In this document: positions 7,850-16,132 of the stretch, piece by piece
How positions within the stretch are numbered: position 1 is the stretch's first letter
Layout: each line of letters opens with the position of its first letter
DNA from: an uncultured Acetatifactor sp.
GTDB lineage: Bacteria; Bacillota; Clostridia; Lachnospirales; Lachnospiraceae
DNA length: 22,553 nt
Direction: 5' to 3'
NCBI GenBank assembly: GCA_947631715.1
Contig: CANRMK010000005.1
Span: 1-22,553, forward strand
Made by a program: the position numbers and the translations under genes
Notes under the pieces: model-generated
What the model saw: the letters and a program-made list of their open reading frames with translations, nothing else
Databases searched by the model: none
What the model was told of the DNA's origin: nothing

Positions 7850-9154
7850 ATGAAAAACATTCAGAACAAATGGATCCGCGCCGCTATCCCGGCGCTGCTG
7901 CTCCACTGCAGTATCGGCACTGTGTACTGCTGGTCAATCTTCAGTCAGGAGATCGCCGATTACATAGGCCACACCAAATCCGCAACCGAATGGGCATTCA
8001 GCTTTGCCATTTTCTTTCTGGGCATGTCCGCTGCTTTTCTCGGAAACATTGTGGAAAAAGATATCCATAAATCCTCTCTGATCGCCGCCATCTGCTTTGC
8101 GGCAGGAATGGCCGGCACCGGATTCTTTATCTGGTACGGGGGCCAGCACCAGAAAAGCATGGTGGCCCTGATCGGCATTTATGTATGCTATGGCTTTATC
8201 ATGGGCATCGGCCTGGGTACCGGCTATCTGTCTCCCGTCAAGACCCTGATGCTCTGGTTCGAGGACCGCAAGGGCCTTGCTACCGGACTTGCAGTGGCAG
8301 GCTTCGGCGCCGCAAAGGCCATCGCAAGCCCGATCATGCAGGCAATGTTAGACTCTCTGGGAGAGGGCGGCATCTACAAGATGTTCTGGATCCTGGCCAT
8401 TGTCTACTTTATCATGATGTTTGCGGGACACCTGCTCCTGGCAAAGCCTGAGGGCTGGCATGAACCCGCCACCACAGAAAAGGGCGCAAGAGCCATCGAT
8501 CTGATCAAGGAAAAGCCCGTTACCTTTATCGGCATCTGGCTGATGTTCTACCTGAACATTACCTGCGGCCTGGCCCTGATCTCTCAGGAAAAAATGATCA
8601 TTAAATGTATCGGCCTGGCAGGCATCGTGGGTATCCTGTCCTCTGTCACCGCCATCTTCAATGCCGGAGGACGTTTGGGATTCTCCGCATGGGCCGACAC
8701 TTTCAAGGACAGAAATAACGTATATAAGATCATATTTATTATGTCCATCGCAGCTACCGGCCTGGTCATCGTGACCCAGGGTATTACCAACGAGGGACAG
8801 AACAAGGTGTTCATGGTCCTGGTATTGATCCTGCTCTTTGCAGTAAACGCAGGGTACGGCGGCGGCTTCAGCAATGTGCCCACCTTGCTCTCCGACCATT
8901 ACGGCATGAAGAACATCAGCGCGATCCACGGCATCACCCTTTCCGCATGGGCCATCGCAGGCCTCACCGGCAACCAGATGTCTACCTTTATCGTAAACCA
9001 CTTTGGCAGCTGGATTGATCACGATGGCACCCAGGTAAATCCTGTCGGCTATCAGACCGTCTTGTATGTGACTCTCGTGCTTTACATTATCGCTCTGCTC
9101 TCCAGTTTCTTCCTGGTAAACGCAAATAAAAAGAGCGACAAGAGTAATAAATAG
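7850..9154 (+). CDS. MFS transporter, oxalate/formate antiporter (OFA) family
   Basis: This 434-residue membrane protein has twelve probable transmembrane segments in two halves separated by a cytoplasmic loop (about 198-222). Family features include the early LHCSIGTVYCWSIFS segment, GLGTGYLSPVKTLMLWFEDRKGLATG (about 121-146) and the second-half NAGGRLGFSAWADTFKDR (about 271-288). OFA members move small carboxylates such as oxalate, formate, lactate or pyruvate; the substrate here is unknown. A frame-extending ATG exists at 7832, but the AAAGGA ribosome site at 7835-7840 is correctly placed for the ATG at 7850. It diverges from the leuA-araC fusion, which may control it (inference). A strong terminator follows at 9232-9270. 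Confidence 0.88.
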   Translation: MKNIQNKWIRAAIPALLLHCSIGTVYCWSIFSQEIADYIGHTKSATEWAFSFAIFFLGMSAAFLGNIVEKDIHKSSLIAAICFAAGMAGTGFFIWYGGQHQKSMVALIGIYVCYGFIMGIGLGTGYLSPVKTLMLWFEDRKGLATGLAVAGFGAAKAIASPIMQAMLDSLGEGGIYKMFWILAIVYFIMMFAGHLLLAKPEGWHEPATTEKGARAIDLIKEKPVTFIGIWLMFYLNITCGLALISQEKMIIKCIGLAGIVGILSSVTAIFNAGGRLGFSAWADTFKDRNNVYKIIFIMSIAATGLVIVTQGITNEGQNKVFMVLVLILLFAVNAGYGGGFSNVPTLLSDHYGMKNISAIHGITLSAWAIAGLTGNQMSTFIVNHFGSWIDHDGTQVNPVGYQTVLYVTLVLYIIALLSSFFLVNANKKSDKSNK

Positions 9155-9231
9155 TCTTAAGGGCTGATTGCGGAAAATCAAAAATCCGCAAGAAAAATTA
9201 GAAAAAATAATAGAAAAATAGTAGAAAAGGG
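9155..9231. other. Short gap after the MFS gene with a minor stem-loop
   Basis: A 7-bp stem, TTGCGGA (9168-9174) with TCCGCAA (9184-9190), lies upstream of the main terminator and is followed by an A-rich tract. It lacks a T-run, so I do not call it a terminator. Confidence 0.3.
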
Positions 9232-9270
9232 AAAGCCCGTGTCAGATAAATTTCTGACGCGGGCTTTTTT
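9232..9270 (+). terminator. Intrinsic terminator of the MFS transporter, shared with the convergent response-regulator gene
   Basis: A 14-position stem (9232-9245 with 9254-9267, one G-T pair, GC-rich core AGCCCG/CGGGCT) encloses an 8-nt loop and ends in six T followed by ATT on the plus strand. On the minus strand the tail is TTTCCCTTTTC, so it may also stop the converging regulator transcript, whose stop codon begins one or two bases beyond the T-run. Confidence 0.85.
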
Positions 9271-9271
9271 A

Positions 9272-10033
9272 TTAAGTCAACTCTTCGATCATCTGGATAA
9301 TCGTGGCCGCCACAGGGGGCTTTAGAAGATACGCCGCCGGCTTTAGGTCCAGGATCGCCTTCACATGCTCCTTGTCGGCCACACCTGTGAGAAACACGAC
9401 AGGCACATTCTTTGTCTCCTCCATTTCCCGTATCATCTGCAGAGTCTGTCTGCCGTCGCAGACTGGCATCTCATAGTCGAGAAAAATGATATCCGGCATT
9501 CCTTTTCCCAGGATCATCATGGCCTGTGCGCCGGACACCGCTATGGAGACCTTATAATCCTCCTGCAGCAGGGTCTTTAGGCTGCGCAGCAGTGTGGGAT
9601 CATCGTCCACCAAAAGGACATGCTTGCGGACCTGTCCCGATATTTCTTTCTTTTGCTGCTCCAGTTCCTCCGGGTCCAGCTTCAGGCGTCGGCAGATCGC
9701 ATATAAAAGCTCCGGGTTGCTGATCGGGCGGCGCAGGGCTTCAAACTGGCTGCTGCCATAATATTTTCGGAAATTTGCGGTTTCGCCGTCCGTACCGAAA
9801 GTAATCACCGGAAGCTGTTTATAGTTAAAATCCAGCTCCTGATATACCGATACAAAGTCTGTGGTCAGCCCCACCAGGCTGATCAGCACCAGATCGGGCC
9901 CGCTCATTTTCAGCATTCCTTTCACGGCATCCACATTTTCGGAACTGATCTGTACGTTAAAATACTGCTTTAAAAATGCGTTCGTATCCTCCGTCAAAGA
10001 ATTAAATTTGCCGATAAACAATATTTTTTTCAT
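9272..10033 (-). CDS. Response regulator with a degenerate and an intact receiver domain
   Basis: This 253-residue soluble protein is made of two receiver-like domains and no DNA-binding or other output domain. The second (about 137-253) is a normal receiver: acidic pair LLVDDD near 141-145, phospho-acceptor Asp186 in FLDYEMPVCDG, Thr216 and Lys238 in LLKPP. The first (about 1-120) has the fold pattern, but Ser52 stands where the Asp should be (LVLIS) and Arg where the Lys should be (RRP), so it is probably a pseudo-receiver. The ATG at 10033 has GGAGG upstream; an ATG 15 bases earlier does not. It lies 49 bp after the hybrid kinase, the probable partner. Role is likely phosphorelay or protein-protein signalling. 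Confidence 0.85.
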   Translation of the reverse strand: MKKILFIGKFNSLTEDTNAFLKQYFNVQISSENVDAVKGMLKMSGPDLVLISLVGLTTDFVSVYQELDFNYKQLPVITFGTDGETANFRKYYGSSQFEALRRPISNPELLYAICRRLKLDPEELEQQKKEISGQVRKHVLLVDDDPTLLRSLKTLLQEDYKVSIAVSGAQAMMILGKGMPDIIFLDYEMPVCDGRQTLQMIREMEETKNVPVVFLTGVADKEHVKAILDLKPAAYLLKPPVAATIIQMIEELT

Positions 10034-10082
10034 CCGAAACCTCCTCATGTCCCGAAAACAGACCTTCCCTCAGCAATACCTT

Positions 10083-12629
10083 TCACACAACCAGTCCAGC
10101 CAGCCGTCCGGCGGTATCCACCGCTCCCTCTGCATCCAGATTCTCTACCTGGCTGTCCAATTCATCTAACAGCTTCCCGGCTTCTCCTTCAAAGGCATAT
10201 TCCCGAAGCTTCGCCATAGCCTCGTCCGCTCCATCGAAATCCAGCTGCTGCATGGCTGTACTCAGCATATCCAAAAGCGCAGCTATCTCCGTCCTGTCCG
10301 TTATTTCCCTGCCGCCGGCCTGCACACCGGCAAAGGGCGACAGGCGCTCTCTGTAAATTTCTATCTGCTCCAGCAGGATCGGCGTCAGTTCGCGGATCCT
10401 GTCCCTGTTTTCTTCTATGGCTGCACGTTCGCAGAGGGCTGCCAGAGCGGACAGCTGCATCACACCGATCATGGCCGCGGAACTCTTCAGGGCATGAACC
10501 TCTATTCTGTAATCTTTCAGCCCCTCCTCCGAGGATATGCCTGCTGCCAGATTTTCCACCAGAGAGCTTTCCCGCTCCAGCCTTTTCAGAAAGTCTTCGG
10601 CTGTACCCCGGATCAGCTCATCTCCCGGCAGATGCAGCCTGGCATAATTCCAGTCCACACCCTCTATATCCGGAAGCTTTTCCGGCTCTTTCGCATTTTC
10701 CTCCTCTGCGGCAGCTTCTTCCTTTGCCGTATCCGTTTCAGAAATGTCCCCGCCTCCCTGCTGCAGTTCTTTCGGAAGCAGATCCTGTATCATTCTTTCC
10801 AGCTTTTCCGGCACGATGGGTTTGGACAGATATTCGTCAAAGCCCATTTTCAGGTATTCCTCCCGGGCCCCGGTGATGGCGTTGGCCGTAAGTATGATCA
10901 CAGGGGTCTTCCGACAGAGATTTTCCTCCTCCGGTATTTCTTTCATGTGCGCCAAAGTCTCGATACCGTCCATCTCCGGCATCATATGATCCAAAAAGAT
11001 CAGATCAAAATGCTGCTGCCGCACCTGCTCCAGGCAGGACTTTCCGCTGGCCGCCTCCATGACCTGAATTTTGGTCTGCTTCAGCAGGCCGATAAACACC
11101 TTTCGGTTGATCTCGTTGTCATCCACTACCAGGACTTTTGCATTCGGCGCTGTAAACACGGCACTGTAGTGATAATCCTTTGCCAGCTGCCTGATATTTT
11201 CATGAAAGTCCCCTATGGGCTTCGGGTCGATGATCCTCTGCTCCAGTTCAAAATGAAAATCCGATCCCTTTCCGTATTCGCTGTCCACCTGGATCCGGCT
11301 GCCCATCAGTTCCAGCAGCTTTGTGGTGATGCTCATGCCCAGGCCGGTCCCCTCCTCCGTGCGGTGTTTTCCCTCCTCGATCCGCTCAAAGGCCGCATAG
11401 AGCTTCGGCATGTCCTCCGGCTTAATGCCGACGCCGGTATCCGCCACAGAAAAATACAGTATGGCAAGGCCGTCCTGCCGTTCCTTTAACCGGGCTGTCA
11501 ACGTAACGGAACCCTCGTTCGTATACTTGACTGCATTGGTGAGGATATTTGTCAGGATCTGCCGGATCCTCACGTCATCTCCAAAATACGCAGAGGGCAG
11601 ATTGGGATCCACCTTTACCAGCAGTTCCAGATTTTTTGCCTTAGCCCTGACGGAAGCCATGTTCACAAGATCGTTGATGAGGCTGCTCAGCTGGTATTCC
11701 ACGGGAATGATTTCCATTTTTCCCGATTCTATCTTGGACAAATCCAGTGTGTCGTTGATCAGGCTGTGGAGGATCTGCGCAGCATTTTTAATATCGACGG
11801 CATGCTCCTTTGTGTCTGTCTCCCTGGTTTCCCGCAGGATCATTTCATCCATGCCGATAATGGCGTTAATGGGAGTCCGCATCTCATGGGACATATTGGC
11901 CAGAAACTGGGATTTGGCATGATTGGCCGCCTCTGCGCGGGCCTTTTCCTTTTGCAGCTCCTGGATCAGCTTTACATCAGGGCTCTCCTCGCTCAAATAC
12001 AGCCCAAGTACCATCAATGTTACCGCAAATGCCGTAACGCCGGCCACATGATTAAATGTCTGGGATAACATGGCGGAGCCTGTCACTATGATCATTCCCA
12101 GAATGATCTGCCTTTTTTTTCGGTTGATAAACGTCCAGTAGCGGATAAAAAGGCCGAAGACCACCAGGATATAATAGGCGATCGCTATGTATGTAACATA
12201 TACTGCAGGGCTGGTCACATAGCTTCCACGCTCAAAATGTACTATCCGAAAGGGGAACAGGATCAGGCTGAGCAGGGAAATGACCAGCGGGTAACACCAT
12301 CGGTAGCCCTTGATCCTGGACTCCTGATAATTTTCCTTTATAATACTTACCACATAGAGAAAGGCGACATAAGACAGAACAGCCAGCATAATATAGTAAA
12401 ACAGAAAAACTGTTTTGAATATAAAAGGGTGTACTCTGTACGAATTCTCCATTATATACACTGACGCAATATTAATTCCCAGGTATACGGTCGTACATCC
12501 TAAAAGCGTGGAAAAAAGATTGTGAAAATATCCATGCTTTCTTCTGGCTGAAAAATACAGCAGCGCAGTCAGTATCACTATGGCCAGGCAGCCCTCCTGC
12601 AGACGTATCATTTCCATGATATCATTCAC
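10083..12629 (-). CDS. Membrane hybrid histidine kinase with receiver and HPt domains
   Basis: This is an 848-residue multi-step phosphorelay sensor. About six hydrophobic segments fill residues 12-212 with no large extracellular domain. They are followed by a short coiled-coil (about 218-240), the HisKA dimer domain with His248 (MSHEMRTP), and the ATPase domain (N-box NILTNAVKYT 361-370, DTGVGI 397-402, GTGLGM 427-432). A receiver follows with Asp547 (FLDHMMPEMDG) and Lys603, then a Glu/Ala-rich linker and a C-terminal HPt domain with His712 (VHALKSSAAMIG). The start used is GTG at 12629; ATG at 12617 with AGGGGTG nine bases upstream is an equally good choice, four residues shorter. It forms an operon with the response regulator downstream. 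The signal is unknown; the membrane-embedded sensor suggests a lipophilic or membrane cue. Confidence 0.93.
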   Translation of the reverse strand: MNDIMEMIRLQEGCLAIVILTALLYFSARRKHGYFHNLFSTLLGCTTVYLGINIASVYIMENSYRVHPFIFKTVFLFYYIMLAVLSYVAFLYVVSIIKENYQESRIKGYRWCYPLVISLLSLILFPFRIVHFERGSYVTSPAVYVTYIAIAYYILVVFGLFIRYWTFINRKKRQIILGMIIVTGSAMLSQTFNHVAGVTAFAVTLMVLGLYLSEESPDVKLIQELQKEKARAEAANHAKSQFLANMSHEMRTPINAIIGMDEMILRETRETDTKEHAVDIKNAAQILHSLINDTLDLSKIESGKMEIIPVEYQLSSLINDLVNMASVRAKAKNLELLVKVDPNLPSAYFGDDVRIRQILTNILTNAVKYTNEGSVTLTARLKERQDGLAILYFSVADTGVGIKPEDMPKLYAAFERIEEGKHRTEEGTGLGMSITTKLLELMGSRIQVDSEYGKGSDFHFELEQRIIDPKPIGDFHENIRQLAKDYHYSAVFTAPNAKVLVVDDNEINRKVFIGLLKQTKIQVMEAASGKSCLEQVRQQHFDLIFLDHMMPEMDGIETLAHMKEIPEEENLCRKTPVIILTANAITGAREEYLKMGFDEYLSKPIVPEKLERMIQDLLPKELQQGGGDISETDTAKEEAAAEEENAKEPEKLPDIEGVDWNYARLHLPGDELIRGTAEDFLKRLERESSLVENLAAGISSEEGLKDYRIEVHALKSSAAMIGVMQLSALAALCERAAIEENRDRIRELTPILLEQIEIYRERLSPFAGVQAGGREITDRTEIAALLDMLSTAMQQLDFDGADEAMAKLREYAFEGEAGKLLDELDSQVENLDAEGAVDTAGRLAGLVV

Positions 12630-12686
12630 CCCTATCTTCTTTCCATTATCTTATGCTTTACATATGTATTTTAGCAATATTTTAAA

Positions 12687-12719
12687 GCCGCAAACCTTTA
12701 AGGATAAAAGGCTTGCGGC
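12687..12719 (-). terminator. Intrinsic terminator after tRNA-Arg
   Basis: A 13-position stem (12687-12699 with 12707-12719, one G-T pair, GCCGCAAGCC core) with a 7-nt loop is followed on the minus strand by TTTAAAATATT. It begins 10 bases after the tRNA and closes the parA-to-tRNA transcription unit ahead of the kinase gene. Confidence 0.8.
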
Positions 12720-12728
12720 GCTGTTCTC

Positions 12729-12805
12729 TGGCGTCCCCGAGGTGATTCGAACACCCGGCCTTTCGCTTAGGAGGCGAACGCTCTATCCTGCTGAGCTACG
12801 GAGAC
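12729..12805 (-). tRNA. tRNA-Arg (anticodon CCU)
   Basis: The 77-nt cloverleaf is complete. The 7-bp acceptor stem pairs GTCTCCG with CGGGGAC, with one G-T. The D arm is GCTC/GAGC, the anticodon stem TTCGC/GCGAA with loop CTCCTAA (anticodon CCU, reads AGG), and the T arm GGGTG/CACCT with loop TTCGAAT. The terminal CCA is encoded in the DNA (12729-12731). It lies 26 bp after the DUF3881 gene on the same strand, with little room for a promoter of its own, so it is probably released from the 3' end of that mRNA. Confidence 0.97.
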
Positions 12806-12831
12806 GTATCTAAAAATATGTCCGAAAACAT

Positions 12832-13722
12832 TTACATGACCTCTTCCGGGAAATTAATATACCCCTGAAGCCAGATCACACCCTTGAAGCGGCGCCCCAC
12901 CTGAGGCTCCCCAAACAAGTCTATTATATTGATACAAACGTCAAATGTCAATTCATTACAGCAAATTGTTAAAATATAAATTTCCTCTCCGGTAACGGCG
13001 TTTGTGGTAAGACGCATTCCCACGATCTCGCCCAGCACGGAATACTGGTCACATTCCACGCCGTAAGGCATGAAATAAGTATCCACAAGACTGAAAAGGT
13101 CTTCTTTCTGGATCCGGCGCGATATGGTAGTGTAGATATCCATATCCTCCAATGTCAGGGTCTCTATGGCATCCTCATCGCCCTTTCTGGCAGCCGCCAT
13201 CAGATTGTTCCTGTTGACAGAATCCTGCTTGACACGCTGCAGCTGCTCTTCATCTTTCTGGATCGGCAGCATGATCGTACCGTTCACGGACAGAGCGGAC
13301 AGTGTCAGGGTCGTTCCCCTGACAGGAAGCTTTCCCATAGCCTGCGCCTTGACATAGGGAATCCTGTTCTTTAAATAAAAGATCAGGGAAATCCCCACTT
13401 TCAGATCATCGCAGACGCCGGCATAAGATTCCTTATCCGCATGCCGTTCCACGGACACATCCTCATAGGAAGTGATGCCGGTACCGTTCAAGTACGGATA
13501 GTAATACTCATAGGTGAATTTTTCCTCTTCATCAAACTCACCGCAGACGGCAATCCCCATGCCTGTTCCGAAATCTTTATAAAATTCGCCCAGAAGCGTA
13601 TTATCCTGGCCGACAGTAATGGCGCGTCTATCAGAATTGATCACCACTTCTGTCAGAAGCTCCTGCAGCTTTCTTTTGTTCTCAAAGCTGCTGAAGCCCA
13701 CGGCCCGCATATATCTGTGCAA
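12832..13722 (-). CDS. DUF3881 family protein of unknown function
   Basis: This 296-residue soluble protein resembles the DUF3881 family, which I know only as a conserved Clostridia protein without assigned function. It has no signal peptide, membrane segment or catalytic motif that I can identify. The centre contains a short acidic segment (GDEDAIETLTLEDMD) and the C-terminal third is beta-rich. The chosen start is TTG at 13722, giving MHRYMRAVGFSSF, with AAGGTG five bases upstream inside the end of serS. An ATG four codons later lacks such a site, and the longer frame to 13809 would overlap serS by 83 bp. It follows serS at once and precedes tRNA-Arg, so it belongs to the same transcription unit. 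Confidence 0.75.
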   Translation of the reverse strand: MHRYMRAVGFSSFENKRKLQELLTEVVINSDRRAITVGQDNTLLGEFYKDFGTGMGIAVCGEFDEEEKFTYEYYYPYLNGTGITSYEDVSVERHADKESYAGVCDDLKVGISLIFYLKNRIPYVKAQAMGKLPVRGTTLTLSALSVNGTIMLPIQKDEEQLQRVKQDSVNRNNLMAAARKGDEDAIETLTLEDMDIYTTISRRIQKEDLFSLVDTYFMPYGVECDQYSVLGEIVGMRLTTNAVTGEEIYILTICCNELTFDVCINIIDLFGEPQVGRRFKGVIWLQGYINFPEEVM

Positions 13723-13726
13723 AAAT

Positions 13727-15010
13727 TCACCTTCTCTCGATCTTTTCTTTCCCGCCCATATAGGGACGAAGCGCTTTTGGAATACTGATGCTTCCGTCCG
13801 CGTTGACATTATTCTCCAAAAATGCGATCAGCCCTCTGGGAGTAGCCAATACTGTATTATTTAATGTATGCACATAGTAAGTTCCGTTTTCTCCCTTAGT
13901 GCGGATACCAAGACGTCTGGCCTGAGCGTCTCCCAGTGTAGAGCAGGATCCCACTTCAAAGTATTTTTTCTGACGGGGGCTCCATGCCTCCACATCACAG
14001 GATTTCACTTTCAGATCTGCCAGGTCACCGCTGCAGCATTCCAGTGTCCGCACGGGAATGTCAAGGCTTCGGAAAAATTCCACCGTATAGCTCCACATCT
14101 TGTTATACCATTCCATAGAGTCCTCCGGCTTACAGAGCACTACCATCTCCTGTTTCTCGAACTGGTGTACCCTGTATACGCCTCTTTCCTCTATTCCATG
14201 GGAACCTACTTCCTTTCTAAAGCAGGGAGAATAAGAGGTCATTGTCACCGGCAGGCTCTTTTCCTCGATGATCTGCCCTTTGAACCTGCCGATCATGGAA
14301 TGCTCAGAAGTACCGATCAGATACAGATCCTCCCCCTCTATCTTATACATCATGGCCTCCATCTCCGCGAAGCTCATGACGCCGTTCACCACGCTGCTGC
14401 GGATCATAAAGGGCGGAATGCAGTAGGTAAATCCTTTATCGATCATAAAATCCCGGGCATAGCTGATCATCGCTGAATGGATACGGGCTGCATCCCCTAT
14501 GAGATAATAAAAACCGTTTCCGCTGGTGCGCCCTGCACTCTCCTTGTCCAGACCGTTGATGGAATCCAGAATATCCGCATGGTAGGGAACCTCAAAATCC
14601 GGCACTATAGGATCTCCGAACTTCTGGATCTCCACATTTTCACTGTCATCCTTTCCAATGGGGACAGAGGGGTCAATGATATTCGGAATGACCATCATGA
14701 TCTTAGTGATCTTTTCCTGAAGCTCGGCCTCCAGCTGTTCCAGCTCAGCCAGCCTTTTTGCCCCTGCAGCTACTTCCCCTTTCTTTACTTCCGCCTCTTC
14801 TTTCTTTCCCTGGCCCATGAGAGCGCCGATCTCTTTGGAAATCCTGTTTCTGGCGGCCCGAAGATCGTCTCCCTCCTGTTTTGCCTTTCTGCTCTCTGCA
14901 TCCAGTGCAATCACCTCGTCCACCAGCGGAAGCTTTTCGTCCTGAAACTTTTTCCGGATATTTTCCTTTACTGCATCAGGATTCTCTCTTAAAAATTTAA
15001 TGTCGATCAT
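13727..15010 (-). CDS. serS: Seryl-tRNA synthetase
   Basis: The enzyme charges tRNA-Ser with serine in the cytoplasm. It has 427 residues, the normal length. The N-terminal helical arm (about 27-105), which contacts the long variable arm of tRNA-Ser, precedes a class II catalytic core. Motif 2 is around 264-289 (FRKE, then RVHQFEKQEM). The TSEH segment (234-237) and CCSGDL (325-330) are present. Motif 3 is LNNTVLATPRGLIAFLEN (383-400), and the C terminus is IPKALRPYMGG. The ATPR form of motif 3 recalls Thermus/archaeal SerRS more than the AVGR form of E. coli. No T-box is visible: the upstream gene ends only 50 bp away, so expression probably depends on the par operon or an internal promoter. 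Confidence 0.97.
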   Translation of the reverse strand: MIDIKFLRENPDAVKENIRKKFQDEKLPLVDEVIALDAESRKAKQEGDDLRAARNRISKEIGALMGQGKKEEAEVKKGEVAAGAKRLAELEQLEAELQEKITKIMMVIPNIIDPSVPIGKDDSENVEIQKFGDPIVPDFEVPYHADILDSINGLDKESAGRTSGNGFYYLIGDAARIHSAMISYARDFMIDKGFTYCIPPFMIRSSVVNGVMSFAEMEAMMYKIEGEDLYLIGTSEHSMIGRFKGQIIEEKSLPVTMTSYSPCFRKEVGSHGIEERGVYRVHQFEKQEMVVLCKPEDSMEWYNKMWSYTVEFFRSLDIPVRTLECCSGDLADLKVKSCDVEAWSPRQKKYFEVGSCSTLGDAQARRLGIRTKGENGTYYVHTLNNTVLATPRGLIAFLENNVNADGSISIPKALRPYMGGKEKIERR

Positions 15011-15060
15011 TTTTCAGCCATACCTTTCTTTATTTTTATAGATATCTTACAGATACCTGT

Positions 15061-16113
15061 TCAATCTATCGCTTTATCAATAAAAATATTATGGATTTTT
15101 ATAAGATCCTTTATGACCTCACCGTTTACGGTATTTCCGTCTTTGTCTTTCAGGATTTTTATAATGGGTCTGTCCTGAAAATCCTTATTCTGTTTCAGGA
15201 CCACTGCCAGCTCTCCCTCGTTCGTCATCACATGCGTCCCGGCAGGATATACTGCGGTAAATCCCAAGAATACATCTACTATCCTGTCATCGAACCATAT
15301 GTTCCTATAGCTCTTTAAAAATTCAATGGCTTCATGCACCTTTACTCTTTTACAAGCGATCCCGCATATCATTTCATCAAAGGCGTCGCAGACGCTTACG
15401 ATCCGGCATTCAAAAGGGATATCTTTCTTATGCAGTGGAAAACCGGAGCCGTCTATCCGTTCGTGATGATACAGGATCACGGACTTGCTCAGTTCGGAGA
15501 TCCATTTTTCATTCTGCAGAGAGGTATATCCATATACCGGATGCTTTTTATATTCTGACAATTCCCGCTTATTCAGTGTTTCCATATCCCGGTCATTGTA
15601 ATCAACCGTCGTATACCTCAGTCCGATATCATGGAGCAGACAGCCCACTCCGATATTATGAATCTTCTCTATTTCCAGTCCCAGTTTCAGAGAGGTCAGA
15701 ATCGCCAGAGAGCATATGCTGATAGAATGTTCATAAATATCGGCGCTTCTCTCTTTGATGTCGAAAACTCTTTCAATGACCTGGTTTTCTTCCAGGATAC
15801 TGGTGATAATATGGTCCGCCGCATTATTCAGTTCCACAAGATCTTCATTGTTTTGATACGTATGGCGCTCCAATATGTCCTTCACCGTCTTCTTGATGGA
15901 TTCTTCCATCTCCGACTTCAGGATTACGATCTCGCTGGTCTGCGCGTCCTCAGATTTGATATAAATTTCCTGAATTCCAAGCTCCTCCAGCTTTTCTATA
16001 TAATCCTTTCGGATAACAGCTCCCTGAGACAGGATGATCTTAAAATCTCTGGTCATGATATCTCTTGCTAAAATTTCATCACCCTTTAATTCATGAAGCT
16101 TTTTCAACAACAT
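15061..16113 (-). CDS. HD-GYP domain protein, probable cyclic-di-GMP phosphodiesterase
   Basis: This 350-residue soluble protein has an N-terminal helical region (about 1-120) and a C-terminal HD-GYP domain. Key residues are visible: H129 (YEHS), HD161-162 (LLHDIG), H191 (KKHPVYG), HHERIDGSGFP (216-226) and CDAFD (242-246). The signature reads GFP rather than GYP, a conservative change. The last ~65 residues (YPAGTHVMTNEGELAVVLKQN) match the tail seen in Firmicutes HD-GYP proteins. The frame extends upstream to 16278, but that part overlaps the DUF4446 gene. The ATG at 16113 is 19 bp past that gene's stop and begins the typical MLLKKLHELKGDEILARD leader. Its place in a partition operon suggests signalling linked to cell cycle or motility, which is inference. 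Confidence 0.88.
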   Translation of the reverse strand: MLLKKLHELKGDEILARDIMTRDFKIILSQGAVIRKDYIEKLEELGIQEIYIKSEDAQTSEIVILKSEMEESIKKTVKDILERHTYQNNEDLVELNNAADHIITSILEENQVIERVFDIKERSADIYEHSISICSLAILTSLKLGLEIEKIHNIGVGCLLHDIGLRYTTVDYNDRDMETLNKRELSEYKKHPVYGYTSLQNEKWISELSKSVILYHHERIDGSGFPLHKKDIPFECRIVSVCDAFDEMICGIACKRVKVHEAIEFLKSYRNIWFDDRIVDVFLGFTAVYPAGTHVMTNEGELAVVLKQNKDFQDRPIIKILKDKDGNTVNGEVIKDLIKIHNIFIDKAID

Positions 16114-16132
16114 ACAGGCACCACTTCCGCTC

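Noticed and set aside
8348..9181. 277-codon minus-strand frame opposite the MFS gene
   Set aside because: It is the antisense of a clear membrane transporter, has no family motif and arises from codon composition.
10494..11489. 331-codon plus-strand frame opposite the hybrid kinase
   Set aside because: The complementary strand encodes the intact kinase, receiver and HPt domains; the plus frame has no recognisable domain.
15011..15060. T-box riboswitch in front of serS
   Set aside because: The gap is only 50 bp, with no specifier loop, T-box sequence or terminator.
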